The notes under the pieces: generated by a model | The model's database searches: none | The model's input: only the letters and a program-made list of their open reading frames with translations | Told to the model about the DNA's origin: nothing | Source: WLMZ01 sp031410915 | GTDB taxonomy: Bacteria > Actinomycetota > Acidimicrobiia > Acidimicrobiales > Ilumatobacteraceae | Length of the DNA stretch: 64,000 nt | Assembly: GCA_031410915.1 (NCBI GenBank) | Contig: JANNZY010000057.1 | Coordinates: forward strand, 1-64,000 | Reading direction: 5' to 3' | Translations under genes and position numbers: made by a program | Part shown: one piece after another, positions 27,818 through 36,030 of the stretch | Layout: each line of letters starts with the position of its first letter | Numbering within the stretch: position 1 is the first letter of the stretch

Positions 27818-29544
27818 CAGCTCGCGGACATGAATGTGATCTCGCCGATGGCGCCGCGGAATGGGAAGTCGCCGCTGCAACCATCGTCGGGTCCGGCCTC
27901 GCGAAGCAGGAACAGCACGAACTTGGCCGGTTGGGCGAGCGTGACGCTGACCGTTCCGGCCGCGTTGGCAAACGCCTTGTCCTGGATCGCGCTGCCCCAG
28001 CCGCCGTCGCCTGGCCCGACATCGGAGACGCTGGCGAAGAACTCGATCTGGTAGGGAGCGCTGTTGACGGCGACGGAGAACGTGCCGGTGTCGGGTGCCG
28101 ACAGTTCGACGACGACACCCACTCCAGGCTTGCCGTTGAAGAACTTGTCGTTGTAGCAACTCGTCATCCACGCCGATTCGGGGTTGCCGTCGGTGATGCG
28201 GAAGACATCGTCGGGCTTCTCGACGCCACCTTGAGGATCGCCCGGGTCGTAGCTGACAACGCGCGCGATGGAGGCCGGTCCGGCCCGCGCAACATCGGCG
28301 GCCGAACCCGGTGATGGTGGCAGCGCGACTGTGCCGCTCGATGATCCCTTCGGCTCGTCGGCGTCGCCGGCAGACAACAGCACCGCACCGACGATGACGG
28401 CGGCGACGAGCAGAACGATGACGACGATGGTCGGCGTGCGCCGCTGCTGGAACTGACGCGCGGGTACGCCGCGCGGGCTCCCCGTGGTGGGGGTGCGATC
28501 ACGGCTCGGTGGCGGTGGCGGTGCCTTGATCGGTCGGGCCGGGCCCTGGCGCGGCGTGCCGCCGGTGCGGGTCTGGCCGGTGCTCGAGTCGGCCCGGATC
28601 AACGGTTGCGCGGCGCGGCTCGTCGACGGCGTCGGTGCCGCGGTGTCCGCGTCGACGGTGGTGCCCTTCGGCGGGGTCATCGTGGTTGTGCGATCGTCGA
28701 CACCGCTCGCGATGCGTGTCAACCGGTTGCGCAAGTCGCCGCCGGTGGACGGGCGATCGTCGGGGTTGCGGGCGAGCAACTCGTGGATCAACGCGGCGAG
28801 GCCGTAAGGGAGCGTGAGCCGCAAGCGGGCGAGATCGGTGGGATCGCGCTGCAGGCGAGCCAAGGCTGTGTCGGCATCCGTCTCGCCCAGGAACGGAACC
28901 TTTCCGGCGAGGCACTCGTACAGCACGAGCCCGAGCGCGTAGAGGTCGGCGCGCCCGTCCAGCTTCTTGCCCCGAACCTGCTCCGGTGACAGGTACTTGG
29001 CGGTGCCCATCATCACGTTTTCGCTGGTGAGGTCGTCCGCAGTGCCGAGGCCCTTGGCAATGCCGAAGTCGGCCAGGAGCACGCGGCCATCGGGCGTGAT
29101 CAAGATGTTGCCCGGCTTGACGTCGCGATGCACCAGGCCCGCAGCATGCGCTGCGTCGAGCGCGGACGCGACGCAGGAGCCGATGTGCATGGTCAGTTCG
29201 GGGCCGAGCCGCTTCTGCTCGTCGAGCAACTGGCGCAGGCTCTTGCCGTTGATCAGCTGCATGACGACGGCCTGGCGACCGTCGAAGTCGATGGTGTCGT
29301 GGACCGCGACGATGTTCGGATGGCTCAACCGCGCCACCGTGATGGCCTCACGGCGGAAGCGTTCGGCGACCACCGGATCCGCGGCGAGCGTCGACTTGAG
29401 CACCTTCACCGCGACCTGACGCGACAGCGACATGTCGGTCGCCAGCCAGACCTCGGCCATGCCTCCTTGCGCGAGGCGGCGCTCCAGTCGGTATCGCTGG
29501 GCGAGGAGCGCGGGAGGCGGCAGGGGTGTCACGGGAGGAGGCAT
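27817..29544 (-). CDS. Transmembrane Ser/Thr protein kinase with MurJ-type extracellular domain
   Basis: 575 residues from ATG 29544. Kinase domain 15-280: glycine loop LAQGGMAEVWL, VAVK lysine K47, HRDVKPGN (D141), DFG (D159), and APE-like SPEQ. A Pro/Thr-rich linker leads to one membrane helix (371-391) and a 180-residue outer domain with DGNPESAWMTSCY and GVGVVVELS. The outer domain resembles the extracellular beta-sandwich at the end of mycobacterial MviN/MurJ (Rv3910). All key catalytic residues are present, unlike the pseudokinase region of that protein. It precedes sigM, the place where MurJ lies in mycobacteria, but has no flippase helices. Confidence 0.88.
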   Translation of the reverse strand: MPPPVTPLPPPALLAQRYRLERRLAQGGMAEVWLATDMSLSRQVAVKVLKSTLAADPVVAERFRREAITVARLSHPNIVAVHDTIDFDGRQAVVMQLINGKSLRQLLDEQKRLGPELTMHIGSCVASALDAAHAAGLVHRDVKPGNILITPDGRVLLADFGIAKGLGTADDLTSENVMMGTAKYLSPEQVRGKKLDGRADLYALGLVLYECLAGKVPFLGETDADTALARLQRDPTDLARLRLTLPYGLAALIHELLARNPDDRPSTGGDLRNRLTRIASGVDDRTTTMTPPKGTTVDADTAAPTPSTSRAAQPLIRADSSTGQTRTGGTPRQGPARPIKAPPPPPSRDRTPTTGSPRGVPARQFQQRRTPTIVVIVLLVAAVIVGAVLLSAGDADEPKGSSSGTVALPPSPGSAADVARAGPASIARVVSYDPGDPQGGVEKPDDVFRITDGNPESAWMTSCYNDKFFNGKPGVGVVVELSAPDTGTFSVAVNSAPYQIEFFASVSDVGPGDGGWGSAIQDKAFANAAGTVSVTLAQPAKFVLFLLREAGPDDGCSGDFPFRGAIGEITFMSAS

Positions 29545-29611
29545 GTTTCCGCTCGCCAACGCTAGTGGTGATCCGGGCGCCACACCGGGCAATACGGCAC
29601 AGGTGGTGCGT

Positions 29612-30445
29612 TCAGCGAGTCTGGAAGGCGAGGCCGATTGTGCCCCTGCCGGTGTGCGAACCAACGACGGGACCGATGTCGCCGACGATGATCTCGCCGG
29701 AGTAGTGCGGCCGCAGCATGGCCAGGAACTCATCGACGTCGTCGCAATCCGCCTGCAGGATCGCGAGGTTCTCGACGCCCTCGTAGCTCCGCAGCTTCTC
29801 GACGAGGAAGGCCAACGCCTTCTTGCGGGTGCGCTGCTTGCCACCTTCCTCGACCTTGCCGTGACGGACCTCGACGATCGGCTTGATCGACAGCACCGAT
29901 GCGAGCAACGCCTTCGCGCCGCCGATGCGGCCGCCCTTCTTGAGGTTCTCGAGCGTGTCCAGCGCGCCCCACACCTTGGTCCGCGCGGACAGATCCTTGG
30001 CAAGCGCGACGATCTCGTCGAACGACGCACCACCGGCCGCTGCCCGCGCCGCGGCCATCACGATGACCCCGAGGCCGAGCGTGACCGACGAGCTGTCGAT
30101 GACAGCGATGGCGACGTCGCCGGCGACCGCTCGCGACGCGAGTTCGGCGCTCTGCAACGTGGCCGACAGCTCGCCGCTGAGCGAGATGACCACGATGCCG
30201 GTTGCGCCATCCGCAATCAGATCGCGGTAGGTCTGTTCGAAAGCACCGGGCGGTGGCGCGGCGGTCTCGGGCAGCACAGGCGAAGCCGCACTGCGCTCCC
30301 AGAATTGCTTGGTGGTGAGATCCTTGCGGTCGATGAACTCCTCGTTGCCGAAGCGGATGGAGAGCGCCACGATGGAGATCGCGAGCTCGTCGGCCACGGC
30401 CTGCGGCAGGTCGCACGCACTGTCGGTCACGATTCGAACGGTCAC
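29612..30445 (-). CDS. DegV family fatty-acid-binding protein
   Basis: 277 residues from GTG 30445. N-terminal VRIVTDSACDLP and the DegV signature regions VVISLSGELSATLQSA (lipid head-group loop) and VWGALDTLENLKKGGRIGGAKALLASVLSIKPI. DegV/FakB-type proteins hold a fatty acid and present it to the kinase FakA or carry lipids. It overlaps the DUF6049 stop by four bases and lies between that gene and the kinase, where it is not found in mycobacteria. No FakA-like kinase is in the window. Confidence 0.93.
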   Translation of the reverse strand: MTVRIVTDSACDLPQAVADELAISIVALSIRFGNEEFIDRKDLTTKQFWERSAASPVLPETAAPPPGAFEQTYRDLIADGATGIVVISLSGELSATLQSAELASRAVAGDVAIAVIDSSSVTLGLGVIVMAAARAAAGGASFDEIVALAKDLSARTKVWGALDTLENLKKGGRIGGAKALLASVLSIKPIVEVRHGKVEEGGKQRTRKKALAFLVEKLRSYEGVENLAILQADCDDVDEFLAMLRPHYSGEIIVGDIGPVVGSHTGRGTIGLAFQTR

Positions 30446-32679
30446 GAGTCCGAGACAGTAGCCGACGCCGGTGCGCCGAACTCCGTCCCCTCCACCGACG
30501 CCTTCGCCCGCGTCAGGGCGGCGGTCTCGTCCGTCTCACCATCGGCCGCCGCCTCGACCGGTTCGTCGACCGGATCTGCGGTGATCACGGCTTCGGTGAT
30601 CACGGCGTCGTCGTCGGGGTGTGCGCCGTTGGCCGGGTGGCCTGCGGTTGCGCCGTTGCGTTGGTTGCGGCGCGAGCGGCGGAGGTTGCGCACCCACCAC
30701 GTCAGCAGGATCAGCAGTGCGCCGCCGGTGATGACCTGGGCCAGGCCGGTCAGCGTGCTGACCTTGGCCGTCATGCGAATGGTGTCGCCGATGGCGCGAT
30801 CGTTCAGGGGCGTGAGCAATTCGAGGCGAACGTTGATGTTGCCGTTGGCGCGAGCCTCGATCTGGATCGGCACCTCGACCGTCTTGCCGGCGTCGATGAC
30901 GATGATCGTGTTGTTCTCCGGGAATTGGAGCTTGTCGGCGTCGGAGCTGAGCCGGATGCGCACCTGCAGCGGCTCCGAGCTCTTGTTCTCGAAGCGCATC
31001 GGCACGCTGGTGCGACGCCCGCTCAACGTGAACGAGTCCGGCGTGCGCGGGGTGATTGCCGACGTGATCGCGCCGAGCTCGGAGCGGATCGACGCCGTGC
31101 TGGCCGACACGTCCGCATCGGTCAGCCCGGTCGAGTAGAGCGAGTCGATGGTGGTGAGCCAGCGATCCTGGCGACCGTTCGGTGTGACGAGCATCGAGCT
31201 GACTTGCAAGACCTCCGCGGCAAGCGCGAGGAGCGGGGCCTTGCGCCCACCGATGTCCACGGTGACCGCGTTGCGCAGACCGATGTCCAGTTCGACGCCG
31301 TCACGCATCTGCACGACGGTCTTGTCCTCGGCGTCGCTCAGATCGGTGGACGCAACGGCGCCGGTGGTCGATGCCATCTCCATCGCTCGCCGCACGGCGT
31401 CGGGATCGGGCACGTCACCATTGCTCAATCCGAGCACGGCGGTGTGGCCAGTGACCGGAGCGTCATCGAGATCGTGCAACCAGTCGCGCCACACGACCAA
31501 GTCGGCGGCCAGGTACAGCGCCTTGCGCTCCGGTTCGAGCGCGTCGTCGGTGAGGCGCGCCTCGGTGGCAGGATCGATGACCGCGGTGGGCATGCAGTCG
31601 TCGGCGCAGGCGTCCAGGCCCGCTGCCGGGGCGGCGTCGCTGAGCCGCGTCCGCAGCAGGCGGGAGTAGTCGAAGTAGTCGAAGATCGTGCCGTCGGCGT
31701 TGCTGTACGTGTCCGGGGTGATGACGACGACTCGGATGCCGAGCCCACGTAACAGCGCTGCGCCGGCGGTGGTCAACGGGTGCGGCGACACGAACACGGT
31801 CGGGTCGGTGGACACGTTGGACATCCGACGCATCTCGTTCTCGCCCTCGCGCAGCAACTTCGCGTACAAGCTGGCGAGGTCCGCCTCGGCGGCCGCCGAC
31901 GGGTCTACCGGGACGCGAGGTGTCGACACGACCAGGCTGCGCGCCAGCACGGCGTTGATTCCGGCAAGCGTGTCAGGATCGAGGCGGCTGACGACGTCGG
32001 GAGAGATGTCGACGGTGAGCCGCGCCGTCTCCGGGAACGCAGCCAGGCGCTGCACCTGCGCCAGCACATCGGCAGGGAGTGGTGCCGGGTCGAGGTCGGT
32101 GGACGGTGGCGCTGTGATGGTGGCGATCGCCGCGACCCCGAGCACGCCGCGGTCCAGCGCCCCCTCGACACCGAGGCGATCGACGAACGTGACCAGTTCA
32201 CCGAGCGTGCCCGAGACGTCGTCGACGATACGGACGAGCAATGGGTACACGCCTTCGGCGGGGAACCGCAGCGCGGTTGGTGTGCGCGCCGCGGACTCGG
32301 TGGGCACCGTGACGGTCACCGTGCCGTCACCGTTGTCGGTCACGGTGCCCACACCTTCGGCCGGCGCGAGTTCGAGCGAGTCGACGCTGCGTCCGAGATC
32401 GCTCGGGTCGTTGATCGCGACGTCGAGGTCGACGCGGGACTGCAGCATCGGATACGTGGCGACGATGATCGCATCGGACTGACCGAGCGGTTCGGACGGC
32501 GTGAACTGAATCGTCAGTGGTGCGTCGGGCGACAGGGCCAGGTCCTGGCGGACGAGTTGGATCAGACCGGTGGCGGCGATCGCCCGGGGCGGCGGCGTCG
32601 TCCAGACCAATGCGGCCGCAACCACGAACACCATCGGGAGCGCGGCGAAGGCCGAGCGGACTCGCGAGCTGACGGTCAT
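30442..32679 (-). CDS. DUF6049 family secreted/membrane protein
   Basis: 745 residues from ATG 32679. A signal-anchor helix (AFAALPMVFVVAAALVW, about 9-25), a long extracytoplasmic region of beta-rich domains, and one C-terminal helix (TGLAQVITGGALLILLTWWV, about residues 655-675) followed by a basic, acidic cytosolic tail. It corresponds in context to mycobacterial Rv3909, next to MurJ and SigM. The central part (VFVSPHPLTTAGAALLRGLG) has a polysaccharide-deacetylase-like feel but no catalytic motif could be confirmed. The role is probably in the cell envelope; unknown in detail. Confidence 0.83.
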   Translation of the reverse strand: MTVSSRVRSAFAALPMVFVVAAALVWTTPPPRAIAATGLIQLVRQDLALSPDAPLTIQFTPSEPLGQSDAIIVATYPMLQSRVDLDVAINDPSDLGRSVDSLELAPAEGVGTVTDNGDGTVTVTVPTESAARTPTALRFPAEGVYPLLVRIVDDVSGTLGELVTFVDRLGVEGALDRGVLGVAAIATITAPPSTDLDPAPLPADVLAQVQRLAAFPETARLTVDISPDVVSRLDPDTLAGINAVLARSLVVSTPRVPVDPSAAAEADLASLYAKLLREGENEMRRMSNVSTDPTVFVSPHPLTTAGAALLRGLGIRVVVITPDTYSNADGTIFDYFDYSRLLRTRLSDAAPAAGLDACADDCMPTAVIDPATEARLTDDALEPERKALYLAADLVVWRDWLHDLDDAPVTGHTAVLGLSNGDVPDPDAVRRAMEMASTTGAVASTDLSDAEDKTVVQMRDGVELDIGLRNAVTVDIGGRKAPLLALAAEVLQVSSMLVTPNGRQDRWLTTIDSLYSTGLTDADVSASTASIRSELGAITSAITPRTPDSFTLSGRRTSVPMRFENKSSEPLQVRIRLSSDADKLQFPENNTIIVIDAGKTVEVPIQIEARANGNINVRLELLTPLNDRAIGDTIRMTAKVSTLTGLAQVITGGALLILLTWWVRNLRRSRRNQRNGATAGHPANGAHPDDDAVITEAVITADPVDEPVEAAADGETDETAALTRAKASVEGTEFGAPASATVSDS

Positions 32680-32692
32680 GACCGGAAAATCA

Positions 32693-33454
32693 TCACACAT
32701 CGTCCAGCCGGCGCGTCAGCACGACGAGACCTTGGGGCAGCACCCGGAACCCGACGCGGCGGTACAGCTCCAATGCGACGTCGTTGTCGACGTGGGTGTT
32801 GACCACGGCCCGCGTCAGCCGTCGGCGCTGCATCCAGACCAGGGAATCGCGGGTGAGGCTGTAGCCGACGTGATGGCCTTGCGCACGCGGATGGACGGCG
32901 AGACGCTGAAGGTAACCGGTGTGATCGGCGCGTCCGGTGACGGCGTAACCTGCGAGCTCGTCGAGGTGGAAGGGTTCTCCGTCGACCGCACGCGCCCGAT
33001 GCGCCGGCGTGGCCTCACAGGTCTCCTCGATGCCGTCGGCGTCGATGGCCCAGGTTTGACCGAACGCGGCCCGGTCGACGGTGGCCGCGGTGGCGTGTTC
33101 GCTGGAGCGCAGCCGGCGGGTGTGCATCCCTGGGGCGGTATCCGGCCGCCAACCGACGAGCGACAGGTCGAGCAGGCTCAGCCGTTGCAACTCGTCAAAC
33201 CCTTGGCGCTGCAACATGTCGGCCCCGGCGTCGCTGACCGCGCCCGTGCGGACACCGACGAAGCCGCGCGCGCGGAGCTCGGACAACCAGACCCGAACGA
33301 TGGTGCTCGTCGGCACGACGCCGTGGTCGATGAACGTGAGTTGGGCGATGGTGGGATCGTGCCACCAGGGGCGGACCCGGGCGCGCCCGTCCCCGCTGCG
33401 CAGCACGACCGGCCACTCGACCGGCGCGGCTCCCGTCCGGACCCGTGAACTCAC
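32693..33454 (-). CDS. GNAT family N-acetyltransferase
   Basis: 253 residues from GTG 33454. The second half has the acetyl-CoA-binding pattern AGYAVTGRADHTGYLQRLAVHPRAQGHHVGYSLTRDSL, with QRLAVHPRAQGHHVG as motif A, and VNTHVDNDVALELYRRVGF as motif B. The first half is a degenerate second GNAT-like domain. The acceptor is unknown. It starts 39 bases from the divergent amidohydrolase gene, so both promoters must overlap there. It is 13 bases before the DUF6049 gene. Confidence 0.87.
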   Translation of the reverse strand: MSSRVRTGAAPVEWPVVLRSGDGRARVRPWWHDPTIAQLTFIDHGVVPTSTIVRVWLSELRARGFVGVRTGAVSDAGADMLQRQGFDELQRLSLLDLSLVGWRPDTAPGMHTRRLRSSEHATAATVDRAAFGQTWAIDADGIEETCEATPAHRARAVDGEPFHLDELAGYAVTGRADHTGYLQRLAVHPRAQGHHVGYSLTRDSLVWMQRRRLTRAVVNTHVDNDVALELYRRVGFRVLPQGLVVLTRRLDDV

Positions 33455-33493
33455 GTGACTGACGGTATCCGAATCCAGTCATAGGCTGGTCGG

Positions 33494-34522
33494 GTGACCG
33501 TTCTGTTCTCGACGCACCCGGCGTATCTCGACCACGTCGCCGGCCGTCATCACCCCGAGTGCCCCGAGCGGTTGAACGCAGTGATGGAGGGCAGCCAGCA
33601 CGCGGACGTCGCGGAAGCACTGGTCGCGCTCGCCCCAGAGCCGGCCCCGATGGAGGCCCTCCGCAGGGTTCATCCGGCGGCCTACATCACCCACATCGAA
33701 GACGTCGCCGCACGCGGTGGTGGTCGCCTCGATGCCGACACGTTGATGAGCGCCGGCTCGTGGGACGCTGCGCGCCTCGCCGCCGGCGCCGGTCTCACTG
33801 CGATCGCGGCGCTCCGCAGCGGTGCCGGTGACGCAGCGTTCTGTGCAGTACGCCCGCCGGGCCATCACGCGACGCCGACGGCGTCGATGGGCTTCTGCAT
33901 CGTGTCCAACGTCGCGGTCGCGGCCATGTCGCTGGCCGATCAGGGCGAGCGGGTGATGATCCTCGATTACGACGCGCACCACGGCAACGGCACCCAAGCG
34001 TGCTTCATCGACGATCCGCGCGTTCTGTTCGTGTCGTTCCACCAGTGGCCGCTCTATCCCGGGACCGGTCGTCCCGACGAAGTCGGAACGGGTGCCGGCT
34101 ACGGCTACACGATGAACCTGCCGATGCCGCCGGGGGCGACCGGCGACCAGTACCTGCGCGCGTTCGACGAACTCGTCGTTCCGCGTGCGGCACTGTTCGA
34201 TCCGACGTGGTTGATCATCTCCGCCGGGTTCGACGCGCATCGCAACGACCCGATCACCGAGCTCGGCCTGTCCGCCGGCGACTACTCGTTGCTGACCCAG
34301 CGCGCGATCGCCCTCGTGCCGCCGGGCCGGCGGTTGGTGATGCTGGAGGGTGGCTACGACCTCGACGCGCTCCGGCTGTGCAGCAGCGGCGCGCTCGCCG
34401 CGCTTGCCGGGCGCGACCTGCAGCCCGAGGCACCGACGGCGGGTGGTCCCGGCGATCATTACATCGACGTGTGCCGGCAGGTGTGGCACGAGATCGACAT
34501 CGCCGACGCCGCCGTCTCCTGA
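33494..34522 (+). CDS. Histone-deacetylase family amidohydrolase
   Basis: 342 residues. HPECPERL N-terminal motif, active-site pair RPPGHHATP, zinc ligands in LDYDAHHGNGTQ (Asp and His) and SAGFDAHRNDP (Asp), and GGYDLDAL with the glycine-rich end. Bacterial members are zinc-dependent acetylpolyamine or acetoin-type amidohydrolases; the exact substrate cannot be read from sequence. It is 46 bases before the CCA-adding enzyme gene. Confidence 0.93.
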   Translation: MTVLFSTHPAYLDHVAGRHHPECPERLNAVMEGSQHADVAEALVALAPEPAPMEALRRVHPAAYITHIEDVAARGGGRLDADTLMSAGSWDAARLAAGAGLTAIAALRSGAGDAAFCAVRPPGHHATPTASMGFCIVSNVAVAAMSLADQGERVMILDYDAHHGNGTQACFIDDPRVLFVSFHQWPLYPGTGRPDEVGTGAGYGYTMNLPMPPGATGDQYLRAFDELVVPRAALFDPTWLIISAGFDAHRNDPITELGLSAGDYSLLTQRAIALVPPGRRLVMLEGGYDLDALRLCSSGALAALAGRDLQPEAPTAGGPGDHYIDVCRQVWHEIDIADAAVS

Positions 34523-34568
34523 AAGCAACCCGGACACCTTCGGACTCACCGCCTAGCCTGAACGCGCC

Positions 34569-35972
34569 ATGATCCCCGACCGCTTCGCGCCCGTGCTCGC
34601 CGAGTTGCAGCCGCTCACCGAGCGATTCAGCGCGGCCGGCAAACGGATCTACCTCGTCGGCGGCACGGTCCGCGACCTGCTCATCAACCGTCCCGCACAC
34701 GACCGCGACTACGACATCACGACCGACGCGCTCCCGGCCGAGATCAAGGCCTGCCTGCACGGTTGGGCCGACGCGATCTGGACCCAGGGCGAGCGCTTCG
34801 GAACGATCGGGGCCAAGAAGGGCGATCGTATCTACGAGATCACGACGCACCGCGCCGAGGCCTACCTCGAGGACTCGCGCAAGCCGGACGTGACGTTCGC
34901 CGCCGAGATCGAGGCCGACCTGTCTCGTCGCGACTTCACCGTGAACGCGATGGCGTTGGAGCTGACCACGCACTCGCCGACGCTCGTCGATCCCTTCGGC
35001 GGCGCCACTGACCTCATGACTCGCACGTTGCGCACGCCGCTCGATCCCGAGGTCAGCTTCAGCGACGACCCGCTGCGCATGTTGCGCGCGGCGCGCTTCA
35101 TCGCCGGCTACGAGCTGCAACCGACACCCGAGCTGGTCGCCGCCGTCGCCGCGCTGCGCTCCCGGCTGTCGATCGTGTCCGCCGAGCGCATCCGCGACGA
35201 GCTGGACAAGCTGATCGTGGTCGAGCACCCCGCGGCGGGCTTGTTCTTCCTCGTCGACACCGGCCTGGCCGACGAGTTCCTCCCCGAACTGCCCGGGATG
35301 CGATTGGAGCAGGACCCGATCCATCGACACAAAGACGTGCTGACCCACACCATCGCCGTCGTCGAGAACGTGACGAAGGACTTTCCGCGCGACTTCGACT
35401 TCCGCCGAACCCGGTTGGCGGCGCTGTTCCACGACGTCGGCAAGCCAAAGACGCGCGGCTTCATGAAGGGCAAGGGCGTCACGTTCTACCATCACGAGGT
35501 GGTCGGGGCGCGCATGACGCGCACCCGTCTGCAGGCGCTGCGCTACAGCAATGACGACGTCGAGGCGATCACCGAACTCGTCGCGCTGCACCTGCGTTTC
35601 CACGGCTACGAGCAAGGTTGGACGGACTCTGCGGTGCGCCGCTACGTGGTCGATGCCGGTCCGTTGCTGCAGGACCTCAACGTCTTGACCCGCTGTGACT
35701 GCACCACGCGCAACGAGAAGAAGGCGCAGATGCTGAGCCGGCGGATGGACGAGCTGGAGCGTCGCATCGCCGAGTTGGCGGCGAAGGAGGAGTTGAAGGC
35801 GATCCGCCCCGAGCTCGACGGGACCGAGGTGATGGCGTTGCTCGAACTCGCCCCGGGTCCGGCCGTTGGCCAGGCGATGAAGTTCTTGCTCGAATTGCGC
35901 ATGGAGGAGGGCATCCTGGGCGAGGATGCCGTTCGCCAACGACTGCTCGACTGGCGGCGTGACCAGCGGTGA
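34569..35972 (+). CDS. cca: CCA tRNA nucleotidyltransferase
   Basis: 467 residues. Class II head: YLVGGTVRDLLINRPAHDRDYDITT with the two catalytic Asp residues (DRDYD), RRDFTVNAMAL, and DPLRMLRAARFIAGY. An HD domain follows (LAALFHDVGKPKTRGF), as in actinobacterial PcnA/CCA enzymes (mycobacterial Rv3907c). It adds or repairs the 3' CCA of tRNAs; the tRNA-Ile and tRNA-Ala genes in this window need it because neither encodes CCA. Confidence 0.96.
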   Translation: MIPDRFAPVLAELQPLTERFSAAGKRIYLVGGTVRDLLINRPAHDRDYDITTDALPAEIKACLHGWADAIWTQGERFGTIGAKKGDRIYEITTHRAEAYLEDSRKPDVTFAAEIEADLSRRDFTVNAMALELTTHSPTLVDPFGGATDLMTRTLRTPLDPEVSFSDDPLRMLRAARFIAGYELQPTPELVAAVAALRSRLSIVSAERIRDELDKLIVVEHPAAGLFFLVDTGLADEFLPELPGMRLEQDPIHRHKDVLTHTIAVVENVTKDFPRDFDFRRTRLAALFHDVGKPKTRGFMKGKGVTFYHHEVVGARMTRTRLQALRYSNDDVEAITELVALHLRFHGYEQGWTDSAVRRYVVDAGPLLQDLNVLTRCDCTTRNEKKAQMLSRRMDELERRIAELAAKEELKAIRPELDGTEVMALLELAPGPAVGQAMKFLLELRMEEGILGEDAVRQRLLDWRRDQR

Positions 35973-36011
35973 TCGATGACTTTGCACGACAAATGCTGTA
36001 AGGTGTGCAGT

Positions 36012-36030
36012 CCACCACGCTGAGTGGTGG
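36012..36030. repeat. Inverted repeat at the start of the GGDEF/EAL gene
   Basis: CCACCAC and GTGGTGG arms around GCTGA. The right arm covers the first possible GTG start codon (36024), so it could be an operator or an mRNA hairpin limiting translation. Confidence 0.45.
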
